DNA of 64,000 nucleotides, from positions 3,720,001-3,784,000 of the forward strand of contig QYRS01000001.1 of assembly GCA_006503535.1 (NCBI GenBank), in the 5' to 3' direction. Numbering within the stretch: the stretch's first letter is position 1; the number at the start of each line of letters is the position of its first letter. Origin of the DNA: Arthrinium phaeospermum (taxonomy: Eukaryota; Ascomycota; Sordariomycetes; Amphisphaeriales; Apiosporaceae). The translations under genes were made by a program, and so were the position numbers. Of the stretch, positions 33,749 through 44,490 are shown in pieces. The notes beneath the pieces are model-generated. The model was not told the origin of the DNA. It did not search any database and saw only the letters and a program-made list of their open reading frames with translations.

Positions 33749-36577
33749 ATGGAACACCAGATGGAATACAAGTACTCGTCCGTGGTCGACCCTTCCACGT
33801 ACGAGACCCACGGTCTCTGCGACGGGATCCCGCTCCGATGCCACCACCAGCCCGAGCTCGAGGAGATTGAGACGCTGAGGTGCCAAGAAGACTGGAGACG
33901 ATGGGTCGGCAACCTGGGATTTTACAAGGGAGGCCTGGGCCCGAAGTGGAACTTCATGGCCATTACCGTCCCGGAATGTGTACCCAATCGTCTGGGGGTG
34001 CTTGGTTATGCGAACGAGCTTGCGTTCCTACACGACGGTGAGCACAAGGCAGCACTTATTAAAGATATCTAGTAGAAACTCTTACTGACGCGCATTGAAC
34101 ACAGACATAACGGACATCGTATCTGTGGTTGGTTTGCATCGAACATTACAATCTTCAGAGTCCATGAGAAGTCTAACGATGTAATTATAGGGCGATGCAC
34201 ACAACGACGATTTGAAGGCGACGTTTGAGCAGCTGGCGCAGACCGGCGACATCAGAAAGGCGACATCGGGCAAGCGAGCCATCCAAGCGCACATCGCGCG
34301 AGAGATGCTGAAGCTGCACAAAGAGCAGGCGACCGTGACGATGCGGGCGTGGGCCAAGTTTGCCGAACTGGGGTCTGGCCGCCACCACGATACGCATTTC
34401 AAGACCGAAGCCGAGTACATCAAATACCGCATGATAGATATTGGGACAATGTAAGCAGCAAACACTAGGAGTCATGAGTCTCTGTACGAAGCTCTCGAAG
34501 CTGATCTCATTTGGGGACGGGCAGGTTCTGGTACGGCATGGTCACGTTTGGCATGGCCATCAGCATCCCGGAAGAGGAGGTGGACGAGGCCCACGAGCTG
34601 GCCAACGTCGCGTACCTCAACCTGGGCCTGACCAACGACCTGTACTCGTACCAGAAGGAGTACGAGACGGCCATGGCGCTGGGGCAGGACTATGTGGTCA
34701 ACGTGATCTGGGTGCTGATGGAGGAGCACGGCATCAGCGAGGACCAGGCCAAGGACATGTGCCGGACCAAGATCAAGCAGACTATTGTCGACTTCCGCCA
34801 GATCGTGCGCGAGACCAACGCCCGGACCGACGTCTCGAACGAGACCAAGCGATACCTCGAGGGCCTCCTGTATAGCCTCAGCGGGAACCTGGTCTGGAGC
34901 ATCGACTGTCCGCGCTACCACACTTGGTCCTCCTACAACCCGCAGCAGCTGGACTGGATGAAGAACGGGATCCCCGACGAGAACGGGAAGCCCTCCGGCT
35001 ACGGCTACCACACTCCCTCGCAAGAAAATGGCAGCAAGAAGCGGCCGAAGAACAAGACGGCCGGCGTCGCCGGTGGGGTGCCCTCGCCTCCATCGTCCGA
35101 CGGAGTGCCGCACGCGGGCGAAGAGGGCCAGGCCAGGACGCAAGCGGGCCATTCCGACCTCGTCAACGTCTTCGCGGCACAGGGGATCAAAGACCTGTCT
35201 GCCATGCGGATCCTAGACGATCAGCCCAATGGTGTCCACACCAACGGCTTAAAGGTGCTCGAGGAGAATGGACTAAACATCAAGGTTGGTACAGATCGAT
35301 TCGAGGTCTCGAAACTACTATATCAGGCCATCATGGAGCCCGCTAACGCCGAATTTCCAACTAATAGGTCATCCAAGCGCCCTACGACTACCTTAGCTCC
35401 CTCCCTTCCAAGAACGTCCGGGAGAAGGCCATTGACGCCTTCAACGTCTGGTTCCAAGTCCCGCCCGAGAAGCTGGCGAGCATCAAGCTCACCACGCAGC
35501 TTCTTCACAACGCGTCATTGATGTGAGCGCCTCTCGAGTGCTGTGTTACATTGCCCACCCTTACTGAGCCACTCACTAACACATACCAGGCTCGACGATC
35601 TCGAGGACGGGTCGCACCTGCGCCGAGGCCAGCCCTCCACACATACCATCTTCGGCGCCGGGCAGACGGTGAATGCGGCCAACTACCAGATCCTCCGTGC
35701 TCTTCAAGAGGTGCAGAGGCTGGGCGGTGCGGATAGCCTCGCCATCTATGCTGGTCAGTAACAAGTCTATACCTCATATGGCGTGTGCCCTGCTAACAAT
35801 GAGTTCTGCGCTGCAGAGGAATTGGAAAGGCTCTACATCGGCCAGAGCCTGGACCTACATTGGACGTGCAATCTGATCTGCCCGTCCATCGAGCAGTACC
35901 TGGAGATGATTGAATACAGTAAGTCTTCCTTTATGTGTTACATTCGAGATATGTGAGACCCCGTCGTGAGCAATGCTGACAGTCCATCGTTCTTTCTTCT
36001 ATCCAGAGACCGGAGGCTTGTTCAGGCTCTTCGGTCGCCTCATGGCGGCCCACAGCACCACATCGACCGACCTGGACGTGACGGGGCTCTTGAATAACCT
36101 GGGGCGCTACTACCAGGCTCGGGACGACTACCAGAACCTGGTTTCCCCGGTAGTAAGTACTCACCTATTTCATCTCTTGCCTTGCCGCCCCATCCCATTG
36201 TACGCATCAGACAAGACTGACCGTGAATCTCCCCCCGACCCCAGTACAAGGAGCAAAAAGGCTACTGCGAAGACCTGGACGAGGGCAAGTACTCCCTGCC
36301 CCTCATCCACCTGGTCCGCACCACGGCCACCTCGGACGCCTACGAGGCGCCCCTCGTGCGCAACCTCCTGACGCAGCGGCGCGTCCGGGGCAGCTCGAGC
36401 CCGGCCCACAAGCAGACGGTGCTCGCCCTCATGGAGCAGCGCGGCAGCCTGGCCTTCACCGCCGAGTTCCTGGCCAAGATGCGGACCCGGGTCGAGGGGG
36501 AGCTGGCGGCGCTGGAGAAGCGGACGGGGGTGGGGAATAAGGAGTTGAGGGGGTTGTTGCGGATGCTGGTGGTCTAA
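33749..36577 (+). CDS. Bifunctional terpene synthase (class I cyclase + prenyltransferase)
   Basis: Nine exons: 33749-34037, 34105-34127, 34191-34450, 34525-35284, 35368-35522, 35590-35753, 35817-35918, 36007-36152 and 36245-36577; 743 aa. The N-terminal class I cyclase opens with [20 protein letters not shown]. It has the metal-binding motif DDITD (96-100) and the NSE motif NDLYSYQKE (228-236), and the block [19 protein letters not shown] Gly/Pro/Lys linker of about 100 residues leads to the C-terminal isoprenyl diphosphate synthase with DDLED (498-502), RRGQPSTH and DDYQN (624-628). This is the fusicoccadiene/ophiobolin F synthase architecture. The C-terminal half condenses IPP and DMAPP to GGPP or GFPP and the N-terminal half cyclises it, so the product is a C20 or C25 hydrocarbon; chain length cannot be read from sequence. 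It is the core gene of the cluster, cytosolic and intact. Confidence 0.97.
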
Positions 36578-37349
36578 GGGGCAATTGGTATCCCTTCTTT
36601 TGGGGGTTTCTTTCTAGAGTGGGGGTGGGGAGGGATCGGCCTTTCTAGGATTCGAGGGGTACGCCACAGGGTTAGATTGGCATGCTAGAACGTATATATT
36701 ATAACATCATCGACATTGCATTCTCACAATTGGCCGTGTCCCGTAATAGTGGGAATTCTAAGTGTTTCCCTGTTTAGACCAAACTCCAAGACACTTACAC
36801 ACCACGCCTTCTCTCATCCCTTATCAGTCACATGTTCCTAATCAGAAGAATCTGGACCAATGTTTGATTTGCGGGAATGCAGAATACTGATAATTGTTGT
36901 TGACGTCGGAAGTCTCCCTGAAACATCGAAAAACGCGCCCTGGAGTCAATGTCCCGCCAAAGGACAAATAGCAAGTCGTTTACCAACTTCTAGTGATAAC
37001 ATTGTAGAGCCTTTAAATTAATTCGTCTACTCTATCAACAGCGAATGGTTCTATCATTGACAGGTCAACCTCGTTTTTCACAAGGTACTCGATCATTTCA
37101 AGCAGAAGAAGCGGTGCTCTGCTCGTCTACACCACAAAGAAGTCGCATGCTCATGAAGACGACTTCGGAAGCGTTCCTCGAGGTAAGACTTCTGTTACTG
37201 GACGCCACGCCCGACAAGAAGGACCAGAGGTTGGGCAACTTGAACATGTAAGCGAAACGGCTGCCAGCAGACATTGTGTGCGTGTACACGGGCTTTGCCA
37301 AACCGTCGGGCGATACGATCGAATGACATGGGGCAGGACAGGGAAATAA
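36578..37349. other. Intergenic, convergent 3' ends
   Basis: Between the terpene synthase and bZIP stops. Short frames on both strands at 37045-37301 have no family match; one could hold a last bZIP exon. No repeat or RNA is seen. Confidence 0.4.
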
Positions 37350-38725
37350 TTATGGAAGGACGTGCAAGAGGGAGGGTGGGATTGCTGTACTCACAGTCTC
37401 TTCCAAACACTGCTCACTCAGGCACCCCTCGCCCGACCTCTCCCCTTCTCCCTCCCCGTCCTCCGAGTCCGAGCCATCCTCGTCCTCTCCGCCGTCGTCG
37501 CCATCCCCGACCCCCAGCCGCCGCCTTAGTGCAAGACACTCGCCCGCGCATATCTCCTCGGCGGCGCGGAGGATCTCCTCCTGGTAGCCGCGGCGCTGCC
37601 AATCGGTCCAGTCCACGGACCGGGCCCGCAGCTCGGCCAGGAGGCCCGGCAGATGGCGGCGGCGGCTCCGGCGCTGCTCGAGCGCCAGGTCCGAGCCCGG
37701 GGCAAAGTCGTCGCGCGCGTAGTACTGCAGCGCCAGGGCGTCGAAGTCCCCGAAGCCGACCTGCCTCGCGCACCGTAGCACGTGTGCGAACCGCTCCTCT
37801 AAACTTGTCGCTGCTGTCGCCGTGCGCACCTCGGGCTCGGCACGGTCCGAGAGGCTGCTGGTAGGCAAGGACAGGGGCTCTTGTTGGCGGGGACGTGACC
37901 GGCTTGGGGTGGCCAATGACGTCGCCGTCGGGGGGCCGGACTCGGGGGGCGAGACCAGTTGTACGTCTTCATCCCATGGGAGAGTGCCAAATGGCAGGGC
38001 GTTGAAATTTGAGAAGGGGAAATACTCGCCTGTACTTGGTGTCAGTGAGAGAGAGCGCAATATGGGACCCCGTTGCTATCGCAATATCTGTGGCTTGGAC
38101 GGATAAGTATCGGGATCTCGACTTCACGTACCAGGAGCTTCAGGAGCGGAATCCCGCGTGTAGTCGTGTTGTTGTTGTATGTCGTGATCGCCGTGGGGAG
38201 ATACCTTGAGGTCACGTACATAGTGTGCACTCATGCCGACTAGGGGTTGTTCTAGCGACAATTTCGGCTGGTACGCCGAAGGTATCTCGGGGATACACTG
38301 CAATGCTTGTAAGGGTAGTTGCGATGCATTATGACCTGGCAAAAAGCCAGCGGAGGATCCATGGTAGCCTACCGGGTGGTTATCGAGACCCGAGACAGAA
38401 GAATTGCCAGTGAGGTTTGCATTCCCCGTCACCTGGCGGCCATTATCTTCCGTACTAGAAGCTACCTCTATTGCCCCTGAAACTGATATGTCGCTGCCAG
38501 ACTTGAACAACGAGTTGATATCCGGCAATGCGGGGGCTTGGGTTTCTGGTTGCGTGCACTGCAATTTCTCAACTTGTTCTTGTAGTTCATGGATCCGTTG
38601 CTTAACCCTGTTCCCTGCTCTTGTCAGTATCACCTAAAACCAAAGAAGGATAGGGGCGAATTACTATATGTTCTCTGGGCCACTCTGTTTCGTATGCGCT
38701 TTTTCGTTTTCGAGTCTACTTCCAT
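37350..38725 (-). CDS. bZIP transcription factor, likely cluster regulator
   Basis: Exons 38725-38665, 38614-38132 and 38029-37350 give 407 aa. Splicing exon 1 to exon 2 (phase 1, donor GTAATT, acceptor GAGCAG) restores a complete basic region, KKRIRNRVAQRTYRNRVKQR. A short leucine-zipper-like heptad series follows (IHELQEQVEKLQ). The NxxAQRxYR core is the fungal AP-1/Yap-like DNA-contact motif. The middle is disordered and Ser/Gln/Pro-rich. The C-terminal block (ERFAHVLRCARQVGFGDFDALALQYYARDDF, then DWTDWQRRGYQEEILRAAEEI) resembles the C-terminal region of bZIP proteins found in secondary-metabolite clusters. It sits between the terpene synthase and the reductase and shares its promoter with the latter. 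The 3' end is uncertain because GTGAGT near 37378 could open another intron. Confidence 0.88.
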
Positions 38726-39587
38726 GGTCTAGGAGTCTGACACGAGAAATGCTTTGCGAACCGATGCAATAGAAAACAAGACCGTGGCAGAAAACCGCGT
38801 ATATGATGCAGGATAAATGACACAGGCCTGTCCAGCAAGCTGCAACACACATGAAGCCCAAAGAGCATGGCGATAAGTAAAGAACGGTCACACGATACCA
38901 ACGGTTCGTCCTACGTATACGTATCGGCTGGGGCGCCACTGCGCTGCCGTTAGGCCGCACGGGGCGTGGCGGCTTACGTCTTGCATCCAAAGGATCCAAA
39001 GGATCTAGAGCAATGCTTAGTTGGCTGACGAAATAGGAATACAACCCATGGCTGAGGGCTGCGGTGGCTTATAATAGCCCGGACGGGCCCCCCGCCTGGA
39101 CACGACTTCCGCGCTGACGAAGCACGGCCAATCAACTTCGGAAGCGAAGGCGGGCGAGAATTACACTGCATGGGTAGAGGCTCGCTGAAACATAGATAAG
39201 GAAGTGATTGGGCCGTCGAGCCAATTATGGGGTTTAGCGAGATGCGGTGTCACCCCCGGACTAATCTTCGACCCATCAGGCGTTAGCATGTAATGCAGGG
39301 ATGTCACACCGATTCAAGCTTTGGGTCAAGCATCTCTGGGCTACCAACCATGCAGAGAGGGTGTGAGCTAAGCCGAGCCCGCAATGCTTATGGAAACGGC
39401 AGAATGAGGGGAAAGACGCGCAAGAGGAGGGTGCGCCTGCCGATCGGTCAAGCAATCACATCGTATAAATCAAATGGGGGAATCCTGCCATCTTCCAATC
39501 CGCCCAGCTGACGAGAGACAAGCTTCCCAACCCTAACACACACGGGAGCAGCGTCCAACCAACAAGGCCACGAATCGACTATCAGCA
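38726..39587. other. Bidirectional promoter of bZIP and reductase genes
   Basis: 862-bp divergent promoter. One AATTAC motif occurs at 39159-39164, and a TATAAAT box lies 118 bases before the reductase ATG. There is no gene within. Confidence 0.5.
39464..39470 (+). promoter_or_regulatory. TATA box of the reductase gene
   Basis: TATAAAT, 118 bases upstream of the ATG at 39588. Confidence 0.45.
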
Positions 39588-40773
39588 ATGGCTATCCCCC
39601 AGCAAGCCACCGTATTCGTGTAAGTGGCCACCACTACAGCCCGGGAGGGCGTTTTTGGAAATGGGCTGCTTACTGACTTTGCCGCACATGCACAGGACAG
39701 GGAGCACTGGTTCCGTCGGTGGCGCAGTGACGACGGAGATCCTGAAGGCGGGGTTTCGTGTAAAGGCCGTGGTCCGCAACCGGGAAAAGGGCCGCTTCCT
39801 CGAGGAGGCGTTCTGGCCGATATACGGCCAAGACGCGCTGGAGCTGTGTTACCATGGTGACCTTACAGACACGGATATGCTGGCGTCGGAAATGAAAGGT
39901 GACGAACACAGCACACCCCCCTATCCGGGCCCCTCCCCAGCCTAGCTAACGGCAGAACCAGGTTGTGCGGCCGTGGCGCACGTGGCCAGCAACATCTCGA
40001 CAAGCACCGACCCGGAGCAGGTCATTACGCCCACCGTCAAGAGCGTCACGGCCTTACTAGAAGCCGCGGCCAATACGCCCAGCATCAAGCGCTTCGTGTA
40101 CACGTCGTCCCTGGCCACGCTCCCCAAGGCGTCGGAGCCCATCGAGATCACGCCGTCCTCGTGGGCGCCCGACTCCATCATCGCCGCCGCCCGGTCGGGC
40201 CCCGAGTCAGGCCTGTCGGAGACGGAGCGCGGTCTGGCCGTCTACGCCGCGAGCAAAATACTGGCCGAGCGCGCCTGCTGGGACTTTGTGCGCGAGCGGC
40301 GGCCCGGCTTCGTCTTCAACGCCGTGGTCGCCTACACCAACCTCGGCGCCTTCGTGCACCCGCGGCTCGTCTCCTCCTTCAACGGGCTGGTGCTGGGCGT
40401 CTGGCTCGGCGACCCCCGCGCCGGCCCCACGCTGGACGTGGTCGAGCGCGCGGCCGGCGTGCATCTGCTCATCAACCTCGAGGACTGCGGCCTGCTGCAC
40501 GTGGCCGCGCTGACGCTGCCCGACGTGGCGGGCGAGCGCATCCTGGCTGGCGGGGAGGCTTTTACGTACAACGAAATCCTCGATTCGATGAGGGAGATGG
40601 ACCCCTCGCGCGCCCTGCCGGAGCATTCGGACTTCTGTCCCTCCGAGGTCAAGGCGAACATCGAGACGGCTAGGTACAAGGAGCTACTGGCTAGACTGGG
40701 CAAACCCGAGCCTACGGGGTTCAAGGAGAGCATCAAGCAGGCAATCACGTCAGGGGCGGGCGTTCCCAATTAA
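39588..40773 (+). CDS. Extended SDR (NAD-dependent epimerase / Gre2-like reductase)
   Basis: Exons 39588-39619, 39696-39898 and 39962-40773 give 348 aa. The first join (TTCGT/GTAAGT to CACAG) creates the Rossmann dinucleotide loop VTGSTGSVGG near residues 11-20. Downstream are VRNREKGRF (cofactor discrimination), AHVASN, FVYTSS with the catalytic Ser region, and YAASK (Tyr and Lys of the YxxxK pair). The order matches extended short-chain dehydrogenases such as Gre2 and dihydroflavonol-4-reductase-like ketoreductases. The enzyme probably reduces a ketone or aldehyde produced by the P450s. It is divergent from the bZIP gene and followed by the exporter, consistent with cluster membership. It is a soluble cytosolic protein, complete with no missing catalytic residue. 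Confidence 0.9.
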
Positions 40774-42214
40774 ATCTTGGCATTGTTCAGGTTGTGCGGT
40801 TTCTGTAGGAGTCTGCCACAACGCCGCTGTTGTTCACGATCTTTGGAAAATGCTACGACTGGGTTACTGTGAAATTAGACATATAGATCAACCAATAAAA
40901 CACTCGTTTTCTTAGAACAAGTTACCAGGGTTATCCAACAAAATTCAGTGCAATGACTTTGGCATAGAGATGGAAAAGGCTAGCCTCCTTGCGAAAGGGC
41001 CACAGTAACGAGCCGTCGAAATCAGCCATGTATACATCTCAAGCCGAATACGGGCTAGATGCCGAGGGACGCGACTTTCGACTTATGACGATGGACTGGA
41101 TGGAAGGACGTAATACACTCGATGCAATCATTATATTCCATCTGGGGTATTTTATCCTCTTTTGGACGCATACTAAGATGCCCCGGCAGACAAATGGAAG
41201 ACCACTGATAAGCGATGAATAGAACGAGGGCAGTATGGCGGAAATGAGTTAATACGAATAAGCGAGTTACTATGTCTCACCTAAACCAAGTCTGGCATAC
41301 ACATATGAATCGTCATAGCTGAGTGGTTTGCAGCTTCTCCCAACCCGACCTACTCAACTCATGGCAATGATCAGCGGCCTGGGGCAACAACGTTGCAATA
41401 TACCGCCCCACATATGCAAACATGCTTGTTCACGAATTAGTAGAAAGCTTAGAAGATGGGGCAGAAGGAGGGGGATGTCACGTCAGAATCTGACAGGTCT
41501 GAATGGGGTGCATGGTATAAGCTCGTACGGAGCAACCTCAGAGATACCAACCAACTATGCGGGTCCAGCCGGGTTTGGCGCGCCGCCTGGCCAGTGATAT
41601 CAACACCACACGGATCTGCATCCAATGCGCTAAGCCGGGAACTGACAACCGGGCAAATGGCCAACAAATTACCAGCTCTGCCTTATGTTTCCGCGTTGAT
41701 GTTTTGCCCCGCCCACACTGTTGTTATTCATTGGTCGACAGTGAGACACGGCCCAGCGAGGAGGGAAAGACACGTCGTATTGCACGGTATTCCATCATGT
41801 GCTACACGGGAGCGGCATGCCGCCAAAGTAAGCTTTCGCCAAGTTGAGACCCGACCCCCCAGCCTCGCCGCGTAATTACGGCGGCCTTAACTACGGGGGG
41901 CTTTTCCATGCTAGTGCTTAACTCCGGGAATGCTCTGCGGCTGACGTGTGTAAGGGGGGTGCCAAACAGACTAATAAAGTCCCCGGATTGGTGGAACTGC
42001 CCGTCCCAAAAGTACGTGCGTGTAGGTACCTCCTACAAAAGATGCATTCCACTTTCTAAGCTTCTGGGGCCGTCGTCTGCGCTCCTTGGCGTTTCTACCT
42101 TCCTCCCATCACACAGCTGGATAGCCATCCATTGCACCTCACCCACTGGGTGCCGAGTTCCGAGAATTCAAGTCCAGAAACAGCCGTCGAAACTTGCAAA
42201 TTCCCGCCACCATC
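40774..42214. other. Intergenic, MFS promoter
   Basis: 1.4 kb with no credible gene. Short frames at 40989-41222 and 41328-41875 show no domain. A GTAATTAC palindrome lies at 41872-41879. Confidence 0.5.
41872..41879. promoter_or_regulatory. GTAATTAC palindrome
   Basis: It combines the GTAATT and AATTAC orientations seen in the terpene synthase promoter, inside a C...G-flanked 10-bp palindrome (CGTAATTACG), about 335 bases before the MFS start. Candidate regulator site; function inferred. Confidence 0.3.
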
Positions 42215-43908
42215 ATGTCTTCAGAGCATAGCGGTGCGTCGCAAACCAAGGACGCCCCCACGGACGACATGGCCGAGAAAGCGCAGCCGCCCCCCGCCGC
42301 CACGGACGGGGTCAAGCAGGAGGCGGCGGCGGTGGCGACGACGGCGTCAACGGACCCCAGCATCGTGGACTGGGACGGCCCCGACGACCCGGCCAACCCC
42401 CTGAACTTCAGCACGGGCATGAAATCCGTCAACGTCGGCATCGTCAGCGCCCTCACCTTCGTCACCCCCCTGGCCTCGTCCATGTTCGCGCCCGGCGTGC
42501 CCCAGCTCATGGCCGAGTTCGGCAGCACCAACGCCCTGCTCGCCGACTTCGTCGTCTCCGTCTACGTGCTCGGCTTCGCCATCGGCCCGCTCGTCCTCGC
42601 GCCCGCGTCGGAGCTCTACGGCCGCGCCGTCATTTATCATATTTGCAACGTCGGCTTCGTCGTCTTTTCCGTCGCTTGCGCGGTCAGTACTGACTTGGGC
42701 ATGCTTATCGCGTTCCGCTTCTTTCAGGGGTGTTTCGGGTCGGCGCCCGTGACTAACGGTAGGTGGCTTTAACCTGCTTCTCCTTTTTGGTTTTCTCATT
42801 GGTTTTCTCTCCTCCAATCCAGTATAAATGAAATCCTGCCCCTTACTGACTGATTCTCTCCCTCTCCTTCTCCTCTGCAGGCGGTGGTACTATTGCGGAC
42901 CTCATACCGCAAGAGAAACGCGGCGGCGTGATAGCCATCTACGCCCTGGGCCCCATCCTCGGCCCCGTCATCGGCCCCGTGGCGGGCGGGTACCTCGTGG
43001 CCGGCCGGGGCTGGCGCTGGGTGTTCTGGGTCCTGACCATCATCGGCGGCTTCTTCGCCCTCGTCTCGGCGCTGTTCCTGCGCGAGACGTACCCGGTCGT
43101 CCTGCTGCAGCGCAAGACGAAGCGCCTGGTCCGGGCGACGGGCAACCGCGCCCTGCGCTCCAAGCGGGACAGCGGGCTGACGGCGCGGCAGCTGTTCGTG
43201 CGGGCCCTCGTGCGCCCGTCCAAGCTGCTCTTCCTCTCGCCCATCGTGCTCGTCATCTCGCTCTACACGGGCATCGTCTACGGCTACCAGTACCTCATGT
43301 TCTCGACCTTCACCTACGTCTTCCAGGAGCAGTACGGCTTCCCCACCCAGTCCGTCGGCCTCACCTTCCTCGGCATCGGCGTCGGCTCGCTGCTGGGCCT
43401 CGTCGTCGTCGGCGTCGTCTCGGACCGTATCGTCAAGGCCAACTCGAAGCCCAAGACTGCCGCCGACGGCACTACCACCACCGGCACCGGAACCACGAAC
43501 ATGAAACCCGAGTACCGCCTCCCCCCGCTGGTGGCCGCCGCCTTCTTCATCCCGGCGGGCCTCTTCATGTACGGCTGGTCGGCGGAGCGCAACACGCACT
43601 GGATCGTGCCGATCCTGGGGACGGGGCTGGTGGGCGTGGGCAACATCGCCGTCTTCATGGGGGTGGTGAGCTACCTGGTCGACGCCTTCGCCGTCTACGC
43701 GGCGAGCGCGCTGGCGGCCAACACGGTCGTCCGCAGCGTCATGGGCGCCCTGCTGCCGCTCGCCGGCCAGAGCATGTACGACGCCCTCGGCGTCGGCTGG
43801 GGCAACAGCCTGCTCGGCTTCATCGCCGTCGCCTGCATCCCCGTGCCGCTCGCCCTGCTCAGGTACGGGCAGCGGCTGCGGGAGAGTTTTGATGCGAGCA
43901 GGCTGTAG
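42215..43908 (+). CDS. MFS drug:H+ antiporter-type exporter (DHA1, 12 TM)
   Basis: Exons 42215-42758 and 42881-43908 give 523 aa. I chose the ATG at 42215 because the frame upstream has only a TTG. The cytosolic N-terminus contains VDWDGPDDPANPLNF, the signature entry to fungal DHA1 multidrug transporters. It is followed by 12 predicted membrane segments, with RFFQGCFGSAPVTNGGGTIADL spanning the splice site and the antiporter motif C (LGPILGPVIGPVAGG) in helix 5. A charged loop (about residues 400-425) separates the halves. It probably exports the cluster product or gives self-protection at the plasma membrane. Very GC-rich; a long antisense frame over it is a shadow. Confidence 0.93.
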
Positions 43909-44139
43909 CTGGTCGGGCATGGCGTGCAAAAGTGTTTAATATGAATGTGTCATCTCAATAGATAGATTTGTGTACAATATTACCATGTAAAAGTTGTTGA
44001 GGGATACGCACATTGGTGCTTACCAAGGGGCACACTGGCCTTGACGGCTTTTCTGGACGTGTTCGTACAACAATATTGTTATAATACTACTTTATTTACC
44101 CTACCACTCGTCCGCAAGCAGAGTCGCCCATCATGCTCT

Positions 44140-44490
44140 CTAATCCTTCAAATGCTGCTGCCGAACCCTGCGAACCGCGCGCATAAGCTCCGCCGACTCC
44201 TCCCGGATCCCGGCGTATCCCTGGGCTCCTTCTACCACCTTCGCCGCATCGTCCGCGGACTCCTTCAGGCGCCCCCGGCTGGCCGCCAGATTTTCCTCCG
44301 CGGCTCCCAGGTCCTTGTCCTCGCAGTCTCTCCACTCCATCTGCTTCTTCTCAAAGTCCTTCTCGCAGATCTCGATCGTCTTCATGCTCACCTCGAAGAC
44401 CTCCTTGAAGGGGTTGATGGACGAGCGTTGCGGTCGTGCTGCTGCACGGGCAGCGTTACTACTCTCGGGCTTCTTTCCGTGGGCGTCCAT
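44140..44490 (-). CDS. Small charged coiled-coil protein
   Basis: A 116-codon frame with ATG at 44490, no intron and no signal peptide. From about residue 28 to the end it is rich in Glu, Lys, Arg and Ala, with heptad-like spacing (EVSMKTIEICEKDFEKKQMEWRD onward), so it should form a long helix or coiled coil. Codon use is GC-biased like neighbouring genes, which argues for a real gene, but I recognise no family. It lies between the exporter and the FAD oxidase of the terpene cluster. A pathway role is not implied by anything in the sequence. Confidence 0.5.
   Translation of the reverse strand: MDAHGKKPESSNAARAAARPQRSSINPFKEVFEVSMKTIEICEKDFEKKQMEWRDCEDKDLGAAEENLAASRGRLKESADDAAKVVEGAQGYAGIREESAELMRAVRRVRQQHLKD

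Noticed and set aside
42796..43929. 377-codon minus-strand frame over the MFS gene
   Set aside because: Composition-driven antisense frame in very GC-rich DNA; the plus strand has 12 membrane helices, family motifs and correct splice sites.
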